From Candidatus Njordarchaeota archaeon (lineage in GTDB: Archaea; Thermoproteota; JANJXX01; Panguiarchaeales; Panguiarchaeaceae): 9,468 nucleotides of DNA. The translations under genes were made by a program, and so were the position numbers. The notes beneath the pieces are model-generated. The model ran no database searches. It was given only the letters and a program-made list of their open reading frames with translations, and was not told where the DNA came from. Each line of letters begins with the position of its first letter. Positions within the stretch are counted from its first letter, which is position 1. Shown one piece after another: positions 1-8,138 of the stretch. The stretch spans positions 1 to 9,468 of the forward strand of contig JAGSHR010000108.1 of NCBI GenBank assembly GCA_029855985.1. Direction: 5' to 3'.

Positions 1-84
1 ATAGGTACTATCAAAACATGCTTCTGAGCTAATTGTTTTTTCTATGTTGTCTTGGTTTCAAGCCCTTATAGGTACTATCAAAAC
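1..84 (-). CRISPR. Left CRISPR array, leader-proximal end (one partial and one full repeat)
   Basis: A full 30-base repeat lies at 55-84 and a partial one (17 bases) at 1-17, cut by the window edge; the 37-base spacer between them is 18-54. Read on the minus strand the repeat begins GTTTTGATAG and ends GGGCTTGAAAC, the GAAAC end being typical of type I repeats. The array therefore runs leftwards out of the window and its leader is at 85-181. Compared with the right array, the repeat differs at position 6 (G for C) and position 17 (T for A); the last eight bases, CTTGAAAC, which should form the crRNA 5' handle after Cas6 cleavage, are identical. Its total length cannot be judged here. Confidence 0.95.
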
Positions 85-181
85 ACTGGCCATTATTTGT
101 TATTTGTTTTATTATTTTTTAAGTGTTGTTTTTGTTTTTTCGATTATTGTTTTTTGGGTGTTAGTATTTAAACTTGGTCGA
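85..181 (-). promoter_or_regulatory. Leader and promoter of the left CRISPR array
   Basis: This AT-rich, non-coding stretch lies between the cas2 stop and the first repeat. Read on the minus strand it starts with 27 bases identical to the right leader (155-181 here, 8954-8980 there), including a TTTAAATA box at 165-172 that matches the archaeal TATA consensus. A second shared box of 15 bases (136-150) falls where transcription would be expected to start, about 25 bases on. The last five bases before the repeat read CCAGT, as in the other leader. Total length is 97 against 98 bases. The leader should drive pre-crRNA transcription and be the site where Cas1-Cas2 inserts new spacers. Confidence 0.88.
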
Positions 182-218
182 TAATTTTCGCGTGTGGTTC
201 ACATTGATATGGTTCTAA

Positions 219-482
219 TTATATTATATTGTCTTGTATGCCTTTTTCTTGTCCTAATGTTTCGGTTTTTAGTTGTTTTTGGTCGCGTAGTATGTAGAAT
301 TTTATTGAGTCGTGGTTTTTGTCGATTATTTGTTCTAGTTCGTGTTTTAGTCTTTGGTATTTTGCGGGGGTTATTTCTCCTTCAAGGACGGAGTTTTGTA
401 TCCATGTTAGGTATTTTCTTGCTGTTTTTAGGACCTTGTTTACTCTGTTTTCGGCGATGTCGTATACCATTATGATGTACAT
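219..482 (-). CDS. cas2: CRISPR adaptation endoribonuclease-like protein Cas2
   Basis: Cas2 is the small ferredoxin-fold protein that bridges two Cas1 dimers in the spacer integration complex. The 87-residue product starts MYIIMVYDI, the usual Cas2 opening, with the conserved Asp at residue 8 ending the first beta strand; the length is normal. I chose the ATG at 480-482 because the family starts there; an in-frame GTG at 489-491 would add three residues and overlap cas1. With the ATG the gap to the cas1 stop is two bases, so the genes are probably translationally coupled. It is the last gene of the operon. No hairpin plus T-run follows it before the left leader, so operon transcripts may run into the left array (inference). 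The coding strand is unusually rich in A and C. Confidence 0.95.
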   Translation of the reverse strand: MYIIMVYDIAENRVNKVLKTARKYLTWIQNSVLEGEITPAKYQRLKHELEQIIDKNHDSIKFYILRDQKQLKTETLGQEKGIQDNII

Positions 483-484
483 TT

Positions 485-1474
485 TTACCACGTTGTTATA
501 TATGGTTGGTAGGGTTGGTCGTTTATTATGTGTTTTTCTATTTTGTATAGTTCTTGTCGTATTAGTGTCTTGTAGGTTACGTTTTTCTTTAGTTTTGGGT
601 GTTTCACGGTTGAGTTTATTTTTTTGTCGTATTCTTTTAGGTAAATTTTTAGGCCGTGTTTGTTGAGTATTATTCCGTTTAGGGATTTCTTGAAGTGGTT
701 TGCTGTTAGTTTTTTCTTGTTAATTAGTGTGAAGTTTACTCTATCGGGGATTATTGGTTTGAAGATTTCGGCTATGTCGAGGTTTAACGTGAATCTTCTG
801 TAGTTTGTTGTGTGTAGGTAGCCTATTCTTGGGTCTAGGTGTGTTTTATAGATTTCGCTTAAAACCGTTGTGTATAAGAGTTGGTTCCCCAAGCTTATTA
901 GGGCGTTAAGCATGGTTTGTGGGGGTCTTTTTGTTCTTTTTTCGAATTGGAATTCGGGGTTTGTTATTATCACGTTGAACGCATTATAGTATGTTTTTCT
1001 TATTTGACCTTCTCTTGCCATTAATTCGTTTATGGTATTTACTTTGGTAACATGCTTTTTGGTTTCTGAGATCTTATTTATGTGTTCTGCTAGGTTTTTG
1101 CCTTTTTTGTTATAGTATTTTAATGTGTTTTCCATGTTTGAGGCTGCGCCTTGAACTATCCTTTTAGCGATGTCTAATCTTTTCTCTTGGTTAATGTAGT
1201 GTTCAACTTGTTTGACGATAATGTATCCCGAGTTATAGTACTCCCTTGGATAGTATGTACCTACGTAGTAGCCGTAGTAGTTGTATATGTGGACTATTAT
1301 CTTGTTTTGCGTGAAGAATTCTAGTACCTTTTTCGTTAATGTTACCTCGCCAAATATGTATATTTCCCGAATGTTCTCGACTGGAAAGAACTGTTTTCTT
1401 TCTCCTACTAGTGCGATGGTGTTCCCCTCTCTTTTTAGTTGTCCGGAGGAAACTATGTATAATGTTCCTGTCAT
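485..1474 (-). CDS. cas1: CRISPR-associated integrase Cas1
   Basis: Cas1 is the metal-dependent integrase that inserts protospacers at the leader-repeat junction. The 329-residue protein has the usual N-terminal beta domain (about 1-75) and alpha-helical catalytic domain. The three metal ligands are visible: Glu155 in MAREG, His221 in IGYLH and Glu236 in LDIAEIFKP. Length is typical of I-B Cas1. The ATG start is preceded by GAGGT three bases upstream, and the gene begins six bases after the cas4 stop. The C-terminal third (about 485-720) is encoded by sequence with marked A+C richness on the coding strand, matching many Lys, Thr, Asn and Ile residues there. The active site is intact, so it should be functional. 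Confidence 0.97.
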   Translation of the reverse strand: MTGTLYIVSSGQLKREGNTIALVGERKQFFPVENIREIYIFGEVTLTKKVLEFFTQNKIIVHIYNYYGYYVGTYYPREYYNSGYIIVKQVEHYINQEKRLDIAKRIVQGAASNMENTLKYYNKKGKNLAEHINKISETKKHVTKVNTINELMAREGQIRKTYYNAFNVIITNPEFQFEKRTKRPPQTMLNALISLGNQLLYTTVLSEIYKTHLDPRIGYLHTTNYRRFTLNLDIAEIFKPIIPDRVNFTLINKKKLTANHFKKSLNGIILNKHGLKIYLKEYDKKINSTVKHPKLKKNVTYKTLIRQELYKIEKHIINDQPYQPYITTW

Positions 1475-1480
1475 TTTACC

Positions 1481-2005
1481 TCACGCCCAGCAGAATTCTC
1501 TATACGCACACCTCGCACAGTATCTCGTTTTCTTTGGTGGTGGCGGCTTGTCTTTTTCGATTATTTGTTTTATCGACTCGATTGCTTCCTCAACCTCTTT
1601 AATAGCGTTTTCATCAAGTTCAACTTTGATGATCTTCTTTTTCTCAGGTATATGGAGTTCTCCCTTTACCCTTATACCGCGCTTGTATAGTCGGTAGAGG
1701 TAGTACTTTAGTTGGAGAAGAGAGGCTTCCAAGTATCTATCAGATGTTTTCACCTCATAGATTGTGTTCTCTTTGATTAAATCAATTTTTATTCCCTCTA
1801 GAGCAACCTCCTTTGTTTCGTCTTTGTAGTATTTCTCGTGTATGAACCGTCCATAGTCTAGTGGTTCGAAGTCTTGGAATGGATTTATTTCTCTTGACAT
1901 GAGCCATACTTCTCTATGGCATATTTTATAATACCACATGAGGGTTCCCGTTATGTATTTTCCCTTGCTAATCCTCGATTTTTCGAAATCCAATGTGGTG
2001 GTCAT
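1481..2005 (-). CDS. cas4: CRISPR-associated RecB-like nuclease Cas4
   Basis: Cas4 is an iron-sulfur nuclease of the RecB family that trims prespacers and helps choose PAM and orientation with Cas1-Cas2. Numbering from the upstream GTG (2012-2014), His59, Asp78, Glu87-Val-Lys89 and Gln101 (QLKYYLY) form the nuclease motifs. Cys32 and the C-terminal Cys166, Cys169 and Cys175 (RYCARCAYREFC) would hold a 4Fe-4S cluster. I list the ATG at 2003-2005; GTG at 2012-2014 adds three residues. Either start overlaps the cas3 3' end by 38-47 bases. Family members usually begin just before the ITGTL segment (residue 21), so the first 15-20 residues may not be translated, but no conventional start lies closer. 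The start is therefore uncertain; the identity is not. Confidence 0.94.
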   Translation of the reverse strand: MTTTLDFEKSRISKGKYITGTLMWYYKICHREVWLMSREINPFQDFEPLDYGRFIHEKYYKDETKEVALEGIKIDLIKENTIYEVKTSDRYLEASLLQLKYYLYRLYKRGIRVKGELHIPEKKKIIKVELDENAIKEVEEAIESIKQIIEKDKPPPPKKTRYCARCAYREFCWA

Positions 2006-4307
2006 AATACTCACTTATTTCATCTTTTCTTATGAGGTAGATATAGTTTAATTTTGGAGAAACAGTCTCCGGGTTCCAGATTTTATCCAGGTCGGTTTCG
2101 TATACTTCAACCACATACTTTTGTAGTTCATGCTTTAACTTTTCTTTTTCGTGGAATGGCATTTTATCGAATTCATTCAGTTTCTCCAATATACTTGATG
2201 CCTCCTCGTTTATTTCCACAAATATGGGGACCTTAGGTATCTTCTTAATGATTTCGACCTCTTCATCAACCTTATTATAACTTAGTTCTGCGAGGAGTGG
2301 TTTTTTGAATATGTTCTCGGGTTCAAATAATTTCCTATATTTTTCTTCTAGATCTCTCACTGTTGCTTGTTCCTTGAAGTATTTTTGAGTTAATTTTAGT
2401 AGAGTGCTTTCATCCAGAATTCGCGTGTCTCTACCCAAGAATTCCCCTTGTTGACCCATTTTTAAAATATTCCTAGCGATGTTTATTGAGAAAGTATCGT
2501 ATATCTTGATTGCATCTAGCTTTTCTTCCTGATCAATAATGTTAACAACAAGGACCTTTCCAATTTCTTTTTTCCCAGACCTATTGCAGCGTCCAGCTGA
2601 TTGAACTATTGAATCAAACGGGGCCATGTCTCTGATAACGCAGTCAAAGTCCAGATCCACTCCTGCCTCTATCACTTGTGTTGTTATTAACAAAACTCTT
2701 TCTCCGTTATCGATTTTTCTTTTTATTGCATCGATTCTTTTTCTCCTTTCAACGTGTGGAACACTTGTTGAAAGGTAGAACATCTCAATGTTTTTTAGTT
2801 GGTTTTCCAATGATTTAAAAAGCCGTTGTGAGGTTTTTATCGTATTTAGAATGACGGCGAGACTGTTACATTCTTTGAAAAGTTGTGCGATTGTTTTAGA
2901 GATCTCTTCAAGGGTTATCTTATCTAGAATGTAAATTACTTTAACCCTGTTTAGTTTCTCGTAAAGCTCTTCGTAATTCTCAACGAGTTGATCAAATTCC
3001 GATAAATAAATTTCTGGCAATGTAGCGCTCATTAAAATCACGTGTGTATCGTATCTTTGTGAGAGCTTTTTAAACTTCTGGACAGCCACTTTCCATAGTT
3101 TTTCGTGAAGTGAATGAAATTCGTCAATTATGAGAATGTTGCCCGCGAGGTGATGAGCTTTCCTCATAAAAGTATTACTGGAACCGAAGAAAGATTTAAA
3201 CAATTGAACAAAAGTGGTTAACACAATGGGTTTATACCAGCTGTGTTGTAGGGCAAACAATTTTTCAATTGGAGGTTCATCTAAAACCTCTTTTTCGATT
3301 CTAGGTACTGTTAGATGGTGGTATTGCATCACCATTTCATGTCCAAATATCGAGGTTAGGACACCGTAGGTTTGTTCTATTATGTTTATAAACGGTACTG
3401 AATAGATGATTTTTCTAGGACCTGTCCTTTGTATTATTTTTAGAGCTGCTGCAATCGATGCAAGGGTTTTGCCACTCCCCGTTGGCGCTGTAATCCTATA
3501 TATTCTCCTATCACTATCCCCTTCAAGAGCCCTTTCGATATTCCTTATTATTTCGTTATATAGGTTTTCTCTAAGGATATCCATATCAGTTTTTTCCTTT
3601 TTAGCCAAATACGCTCTTCTCCTCTTCTCAAAGTACTCAAAATCTAGTTTTGTCTCCATCTGAAGGCTCTTTATGATCTCAACAACATCACTAGCACTAA
3701 TTCTATCCGCGTCCAGTAAAGACGAAAACAAAATCGTTAGGTCGAAATAGTCATCCACCTTTAAGTTCTCGTATGCTTCAGTTAATTTCTTGTGCAACTC
3801 ATTAATTGAATCCTTACCGCCATCTAGAAATTCTCTCACTATCTCAAATTCCTTATCGCTTTTTGAAAAATCATTTTCGATAGCGACCATATTTCTCTTT
3901 AGATCACTTATTTGGGTCACTATTACTTCCTGGTTTTCATAACTATTTGGGTTTAAACGGGGGTCACTCAAATGCTCATAGATGTTCCTAGGACCAATGT
4001 GGTGATGCCTAATCACAACATATGCGAATAATGCTTTTTTTGGATCCTTCAATTTTTTCAAAACGTAATGCGCCCCAACGAGTGAAGATAAAAGGGCGTG
4101 CTGAGAAAGTCTCCTACTAACCTTTTCTCCCCTCAATTTTTTCTGGAAGAAACTTGTATACTTAGCGAAATCATGAAAGAAACCTATGCTTCTAGACAAA
4201 TCAATATATTCTTTTAGGTGAGATGCCTTCGCATAGTAAGATATTAATGTTTCAACTTCCCCTAAATGATCTATTAATTTTTTGTTTTCATGAGAATAAA
4301 ACTCCAA
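1968..4307 (-). CDS. cas3: CRISPR-associated helicase-nuclease Cas3 (HD fused to helicase)
   Basis: Cas3 is recruited by target-bound Cascade, nicks the displaced strand and degrades DNA processively. The 779-residue protein has an N-terminal HD nuclease (about 1-215) with His6, His14, His45-Asp46 (FFHDFAKY), His70 and His101-103, then a superfamily 2 helicase. Helicase motifs are Walker A TAPTGSGKT (273-281), DEFH (395-398), SAT (427-429), TTQVIEAGVDLDFD (542-555) and QSAGRCNRSG (569-578). All catalytic residues look intact. The start is a TTG 18 bases after the cas5 stop, with a G-rich SD-like run (GGGGGT) six bases upstream; it places the family's early SH and DHL histidines at the N terminus as expected. 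The 3' end overlaps cas4. Confidence 0.97.
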   Translation of the reverse strand: MEFYSHENKKLIDHLGEVETLISYYAKASHLKEYIDLSRSIGFFHDFAKYTSFFQKKLRGEKVSRRLSQHALLSSLVGAHYVLKKLKDPKKALFAYVVIRHHHIGPRNIYEHLSDPRLNPNSYENQEVIVTQISDLKRNMVAIENDFSKSDKEFEIVREFLDGGKDSINELHKKLTEAYENLKVDDYFDLTILFSSLLDADRISASDVVEIIKSLQMETKLDFEYFEKRRRAYLAKKEKTDMDILRENLYNEIIRNIERALEGDSDRRIYRITAPTGSGKTLASIAAALKIIQRTGPRKIIYSVPFINIIEQTYGVLTSIFGHEMVMQYHHLTVPRIEKEVLDEPPIEKLFALQHSWYKPIVLTTFVQLFKSFFGSSNTFMRKAHHLAGNILIIDEFHSLHEKLWKVAVQKFKKLSQRYDTHVILMSATLPEIYLSEFDQLVENYEELYEKLNRVKVIYILDKITLEEISKTIAQLFKECNSLAVILNTIKTSQRLFKSLENQLKNIEMFYLSTSVPHVERRKRIDAIKRKIDNGERVLLITTQVIEAGVDLDFDCVIRDMAPFDSIVQSAGRCNRSGKKEIGKVLVVNIIDQEEKLDAIKIYDTFSINIARNILKMGQQGEFLGRDTRILDESTLLKLTQKYFKEQATVRDLEEKYRKLFEPENIFKKPLLAELSYNKVDEEVEIIKKIPKVPIFVEINEEASSILEKLNEFDKMPFHEKEKLKHELQKYVVEVYETDLDKIWNPETVSPKLNYIYLIRKDEISEYYDHHIGFRKIED

Positions 4308-4325
4308 AAAACTACCCCCACTAAC

Positions 4326-5057
4326 CTACAGTATTCCAACATATGTATCAGAGATCTTTAGGACTGGCCCTTCATAATCTAATTCAACTTTACCGTTGAC
4401 TGGCACTAAGTAATCCGTCACTCTCTTTATGTCTCGATCCAACCCCATCTCAGCGGGTACACGCTCCTCCCTGTAAAGCCTAGCGCCACTCTCTAAGTGC
4501 CTAATTTCGTGAACTTTATCGTACCTAGTAACAGTATCGGTTGTGATCCTTCCCTTTGGGTTCTCAACATATGAAGCATCAATTATCTTAGGATCTGATA
4601 ACCTAGCTAGGAACTCAGAAATACCCAAGTAAATGGGAAAACCAAATCTTTTCTCTTTAATCCTTTTAAAGAGTTCATCCAAATAATTCTCATTGTAAAA
4701 GAAGACAGTATATCTTACATCCTTGTGGTGAGGTTCCGGCATTATTATCTCCATTCTAATCTGCGTTCTAGTACCCCTCCCCCGTAACTCTTTTTCAGTA
4801 ACATTCTTAATCATTAGGTAATTCTCAGTGAGTAAATATCGTCTTACAGGGTTTTGTACTCTTATCCCTACTAAGGATTCTCCAAGTTCTTTGACGACCT
4901 CGTTATAATTTTCAAATCCAAGGGCTGCTCCAATCATCCCTAGAATGGCCGTTCTAGGTGGAAAAATATAAGATAGTGAAGTAGTTGTGGAGAAAAATTT
5001 TCTGAAATGCCCCATTTTTCCCGAATACTCGAACATCAAAATTTTCAATTTTGTCAT
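4326..5057 (-). CDS. cas5: Cascade subunit Cas5 (I-B, Cas5h/Csh type)
   Basis: Cas5 is the RAMP-fold subunit that caps the crRNA 5' handle in the I-B Cascade complex. The N terminus, with GKMGHFRKFFSTTTSLSYIF then PPRTAILGMIGAALG, is the signature of the I-B Cas5h family, including the PPRT segment and the glycine-rich helix after it. I prefer the ATG at 5055-5057 (243 residues): it lies just before the first beta strand, as in the family, and has GGGAG six bases upstream. An upstream in-frame ATG at 5094-5096 would add 13 residues that look unlike the family and has little SD. The gene sits between cas7 and cas3, as in other I-B operons. It ends GPVLKISDTYVGIL and looks complete. Confidence 0.93.
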   Translation of the reverse strand: MTKLKILMFEYSGKMGHFRKFFSTTTSLSYIFPPRTAILGMIGAALGFENYNEVVKELGESLVGIRVQNPVRRYLLTENYLMIKNVTEKELRGRGTRTQIRMEIIMPEPHHKDVRYTVFFYNENYLDELFKRIKEKRFGFPIYLGISEFLARLSDPKIIDASYVENPKGRITTDTVTRYDKVHEIRHLESGARLYREERVPAEMGLDRDIKRVTDYLVPVNGKVELDYEGPVLKISDTYVGIL

Positions 5058-5101
5058 TTTCTCTCCCTTTGGGGTTTCTAAATTTCTTGCTGTCATGTAG
5101 T

Positions 5102-6058
5102 CTAATTCTCTGAGGGCTTTGTTAGGTCCTCCGTTGTGATGCTACTCATGTCTTCAACATCCTTTACATTATCTTCGCCAAAAATCTCTACCAGCGATTT
5201 CTTTAAACTTTTACCCTCTTTCCAAGGAATATTCTCCTCTCTAATAAGGATCTCCTTGATTCTATCTTTAACACTTTGGAGAACATCAATTAGCCTTTTA
5301 TAGGATAACTTAATGTCATCTAAGGATCTAATTTTCTCCCCAGTTTCTATGTCTATGTAATCCCTTAAATCGCCCAAGAGGGTTTCTTTATCACTATAGT
5401 TAATCCTCACGTATAGGAGAGGCCGCTGACCGATTTTACTTCTTGTGGTTGTCATAACCTTTAATGCTTTCCATAGAAAATCGTCCAGAATTTTTAGATC
5501 CTTTGCTTTTAATTTAGTGTACTTTGCTCTCATTCCACTTACAACACCATAAAAGGCTATAAGAGAGTAATAAAGTCGCCAATCCTTCCCGAATGTACCA
5601 TACTCCTTAACAGCACCAGAGAAAATCGAAGTTATCGTGGAAGAATCCACCAACTCTACGGGATGCAACGAGTACCCCCAAGAGAACTGTACGGGGCCAG
5701 TGTAACTTATTGCTTCGCCTTTACTGGCCCCTTCTCCCTTCTTTTTTGGTATTGTTGCACCGAATAGTCTAATATCTATGAGATTCTCAGGAGACATATT
5801 TTTCTCTTCTAGTTTCTTATGTCGATCTGTCGCATCAACGTGCTTCCCCCCTATGGTTGAGACCCAAATATAGTCCTCTCCAAATTTTTCGATTACGTAG
5901 TCTCTGAAGTATCGCTTTAACCTTACATCAGTAACTAGATTAATATTTGTTTTTGGGTCAATTCTAGGTCTATTCTCTTCGTCGGGGTCCCCGTTTGGGT
6001 TTGTGAGTTTTGCTTCATAGAGAAGGAGTATTTCCCCATTTGTTATTTCTTCACTCAT
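5102..6058 (-). CDS. cas7: Cascade backbone subunit Cas7 (I-B, Csh2 type)
   Basis: Cas7 polymerises along the crRNA spacer to form the Cascade backbone. The 318-residue protein opens with NGEILLLYEAKLTNPNGDPD and continues with RPRIDP and the VTDVRLKRYFRDY segment, the standard Csh2/Cas7 type I-B opening; GPVQFSWGYSLHPVE and the TFGKDWRLYYSL stretch that follow are also typical of the family. Length is normal. The ATG overlaps the cas8b stop region by eight bases, and a strong SD (GAGGAGG, 6068-6074) lies nine bases upstream inside the cas8b tail, fitting the high copy number Cas7 needs. The C terminus (from about residue 295) is acidic and Ser/Thr-rich and probably disordered. Confidence 0.96.
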   Translation of the reverse strand: MSEEITNGEILLLYEAKLTNPNGDPDEENRPRIDPKTNINLVTDVRLKRYFRDYVIEKFGEDYIWVSTIGGKHVDATDRHKKLEEKNMSPENLIDIRLFGATIPKKKGEGASKGEAISYTGPVQFSWGYSLHPVELVDSSTITSIFSGAVKEYGTFGKDWRLYYSLIAFYGVVSGMRAKYTKLKAKDLKILDDFLWKALKVMTTTRSKIGQRPLLYVRINYSDKETLLGDLRDYIDIETGEKIRSLDDIKLSYKRLIDVLQSVKDRIKEILIREENIPWKEGKSLKKSLVEIFGEDNVKDVEDMSSITTEDLTKPSEN

Positions 6059-6491
6059 TTTTTTCTTCCTCCTCTTTCTTTTGTTTTTTTCTTAATCTAT
6101 AAAATGCGAAACCAGACAAAATATAAAACACATTTTCAGAGGGCGTAAGAGGTTTCTCATTGAAGCTTGATTCATTTAGGAGCTTTAGCATAGCACTGTA
6201 CTTATCCCTGTACCAGTACTTTTTCTGAATCTGGAACAAGTATTTTCCCAAAATGTTAACAAAGTCGATAACTTTTTCCTTGTTCATGCCATCATAACTT
6301 AGCTTATTTAAAATTGGTACCGATGACCCCTCAGTATGTTTGTATTGCTCTGAGGCTACAGCACCCATGAGGAATCCAGCGAGAAAAAGAGCTGTTTTTT
6401 TGTCATCGTAACCGACTTTCTCAACCCACTCAGTGACTTCCGTTCCAAACAAATTGTTTATAAGCTCCTTAGTTTCAGAACTTAAAGACAA
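6051..6491 (-). CDS. Possible internally translated Cas11 (small subunit) within cas8b
   Basis: Known I-B systems make a small Cascade subunit, Cas11, by internal translation of the 3' part of cas8b, and no separate cas11 gene is present here. The C-terminal portion of this Cas8b is helical and Lys/Glu-rich, as expected. In frame, a TTG at 6489-6491 has an AGGTG eight bases upstream (6500-6504) and would give a 146-residue protein starting MSLSSETKELINNL. A stronger SD-like AAGGAG at 6465-6470 lies 12 bases before another in-frame TTG (6450-6452), giving a slightly shorter form. Which of these is used, if either, cannot be told from sequence. Confidence 0.35.
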   Translation of the reverse strand: MSLSSETKELINNLFGTEVTEWVEKVGYDDKKTALFLAGFLMGAVASEQYKHTEGSSVPILNKLSYDGMNKEKVIDFVNILGKYLFQIQKKYWYRDKYSAMLKLLNESSFNEKPLTPSENVFYILSGFAFYRLRKKQKKEEEEKNE

Positions 6492-8138
6492 TTCAGAGAC
6501 ACCTATTAAACGATTGTTTTTCTTCAGATATAAAATTAATAGATTATATAAAATTAAGCTTCTGAGAAGCTCAAAGAAATTATTATCCCAATTATCGTAA
6601 CTGCTAACGGTATATGATTTTTTAACACCATAAATCCTAATTTTAGCGTGTAATACGGCTCTCCTAATCAAAGTGTGATAATTAAAAGTTGAATCGCCAA
6701 GCAAAGCCCTATAGAGATCTAAAAGTTCACTCCAATCGAAAATTTTTTCTCTTCCTCCTGATCTAACTATGCGCAATGGATAAATGCGATATACATTATC
6801 AAAGGTGATTACCCACCTATATTTTGCCCAATAACCTTCATCTAAAATCGACTTAAAGTTATTATAGATTTTATATGCATCCTCTACAAAGGACCTAATT
6901 CTTGAGCTAGGCACATCTACAATCACGCCCCTCAAATCAAAACTTTGTTGCTCCCTAGAACCAAAGATTATATTCAAACTGTAATCCAATTGGTCATTTA
7001 TCCCCCCATTGACAAGGTTTTGGAGGAAATCAAAAGTCAAAAGAGCTTTAAATTCATCCTTAACATGCCTTGTAGCAGATACGAATTTTTGATACTCTCG
7101 GAGTGTGGGGAAGTGCGGGATGAGATACGTATCACCTAACACATTTCCCCAGTTTACCTCGCTTTTCTTAATTCTTAAAGTGTTCTCGATGAAACGGAGA
7201 CCACTAAATAGCTCTACATAGCATTTTGGACATATCGCAAATGCTTTTGCAAATTGCTTTTTATTCTTAAATTTATCCTTCGGTAGACCCGGAAAAGCAT
7301 GTAGTTTATCTAATGTAAAGATTTTTAGGAGACTCCCCCCTGGGAAATAAGGGTCGACGATTATTGTACCTTGGCTACCACAAACATGGCATGTTCCTTC
7401 TTCTGCCTTACTACCACCACGACTATCAACAAAAACAAATCTATAGTATAGATAATATCTATAACCTATTGTTTTGGAAAGCACCAAAAAATCCTTGTCA
7501 TTCTTAACCGCTATAGTGACTAATACAAACTGTTTCAAGTCAATTAAGTTCTCCGAGATTTTATTGCTAATTTCCTTAACGAGTTTACTTTGTTTCATTT
7601 TTCCACTTGGAAGAGAGAAAATTATTGATTTTGGTTCTCCACAAATAGGGTCAACAGAAATCTTCACACCATCCTTTAAGGCTTTCCTCTCACTGTCAAA
7701 AAATTTCTCCCTAATCTCACTGATTATGGTTAAAAGGCCCCCAATTTCTCTTTCATGTTCTTTTTTGTTGATGATGCCAAGATTCAAGAATTTACTTATT
7801 AAGTCATGCGAATCATATATCACCTTACTAAAAATATAACCTAACGTTGAAGGTGACTTTAGCACTAACGTTAAACGATCATACTTCTCGGAACCTGAAG
7901 GATTACCCACATACAAATATTCTTTAAACGAATTCTCACTTGCTTCAAAACATTTAAGGATAACCTCTTTACTAGGGATATCAAAGGTAACCACAAGTAT
8001 TTTTGGGGTAAAATTTTTCTTCTTAGATCCAAAAATTGATCTTTCAACTAAAACAATATTGTTAATGAATTTCTCCTCAAGCTCACCCTTACCTGATTCT
8101 TTTAATAAAATTTCACCAATCTCTCTAATACTTTGAAT
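6051..8138 (-). CDS. cas8b: Cascade large subunit Cas8b (Csh1 type), apparent ATT start
   Basis: Cas8b is the large Cascade subunit, which recognises the PAM and recruits Cas3. A zinc-binding knuckle is clear: TCHVCGSQG and, about 50 residues on, ICPKCY (Cys250, 253, 303, 306 in the 695-residue form), followed by the helical C-terminal half and a Lys/Glu-rich tail. The first conventional start is a GTG at 7992-7994, but the frame stays open for 48 more codons and reads QSIREIGEILLKESG and VLVERSIFG before it, as expected for a Csh1 N terminus. No ATG, GTG or TTG lies in that stretch. A near-perfect SD (GAGGTGAT, 8147-8154) sits eight bases before an ATT at 8136-8138, so I place the start there, overlapping the cas6 end by 14 bases. 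ACG at 8139-8141 is a second choice. A recent ATG to ATT change or a sequencing error would look the same. Confidence 0.9.
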   Translation of the reverse strand: MQSIREIGEILLKESGKGELEEKFINNIVLVERSIFGSKKKNFTPKILVVTFDIPSKEVILKCFEASENSFKEYLYVGNPSGSEKYDRLTLVLKSPSTLGYIFSKVIYDSHDLISKFLNLGIINKKEHEREIGGLLTIISEIREKFFDSERKALKDGVKISVDPICGEPKSIIFSLPSGKMKQSKLVKEISNKISENLIDLKQFVLVTIAVKNDKDFLVLSKTIGYRYYLYYRFVFVDSRGGSKAEEGTCHVCGSQGTIIVDPYFPGGSLLKIFTLDKLHAFPGLPKDKFKNKKQFAKAFAICPKCYVELFSGLRFIENTLRIKKSEVNWGNVLGDTYLIPHFPTLREYQKFVSATRHVKDEFKALLTFDFLQNLVNGGINDQLDYSLNIIFGSREQQSFDLRGVIVDVPSSRIRSFVEDAYKIYNNFKSILDEGYWAKYRWVITFDNVYRIYPLRIVRSGGREKIFDWSELLDLYRALLGDSTFNYHTLIRRAVLHAKIRIYGVKKSYTVSSYDNWDNNFFELLRSLILYNLLILYLKKNNRLIGVSELSLSSETKELINNLFGTEVTEWVEKVGYDDKKTALFLAGFLMGAVASEQYKHTEGSSVPILNKLSYDGMNKEKVIDFVNILGKYLFQIQKKYWYRDKYSAMLKLLNESSFNEKPLTPSENVFYILSGFAFYRLRKKQKKEEEEKNE
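6068..6074 (-). promoter_or_regulatory. Strong Shine-Dalgarno for cas7
   Basis: GAGGAGG lies nine bases before the cas7 ATG, within the codons for the Glu-rich cas8b tail. It is among the strongest ribosome sites in the operon, which suits the multi-copy backbone subunit. Confidence 0.7.

Noticed and set aside
181..219. A rho-independent or T-run terminator after cas2.
   Set aside because: No hairpin and no T-run on the minus strand was found between the cas2 stop and the left leader.
194..666. Open frames on the plus strand opposite cas2 and cas1.
   Set aside because: Their translations are low-complexity Leu/Val/Phe/Cys strings produced by the T+G-rich complement of well-supported cas genes, and they lack SD sites.
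5094..5096. Upstream ATG as the cas5 start.
   Set aside because: It adds 13 residues unlike the family and has a weak SD; the ATG at 5055-5057 has GGGAG and fits the usual N terminus. It remains possible.
6945..7839. Plus-strand open frames inside cas8b, including a 121-residue one at 7474-7839.
   Set aside because: They are antisense shadows of a clearly coding frame, with no recognisable domain or ribosome site.
7995..8124. A 130-base gap between cas6 and cas8b that might be intergenic or hold a small gene.
   Set aside because: It is continuous open frame with cas8b, shows the expected Cas8b N-terminal sequence and contains no independent start or other gene.
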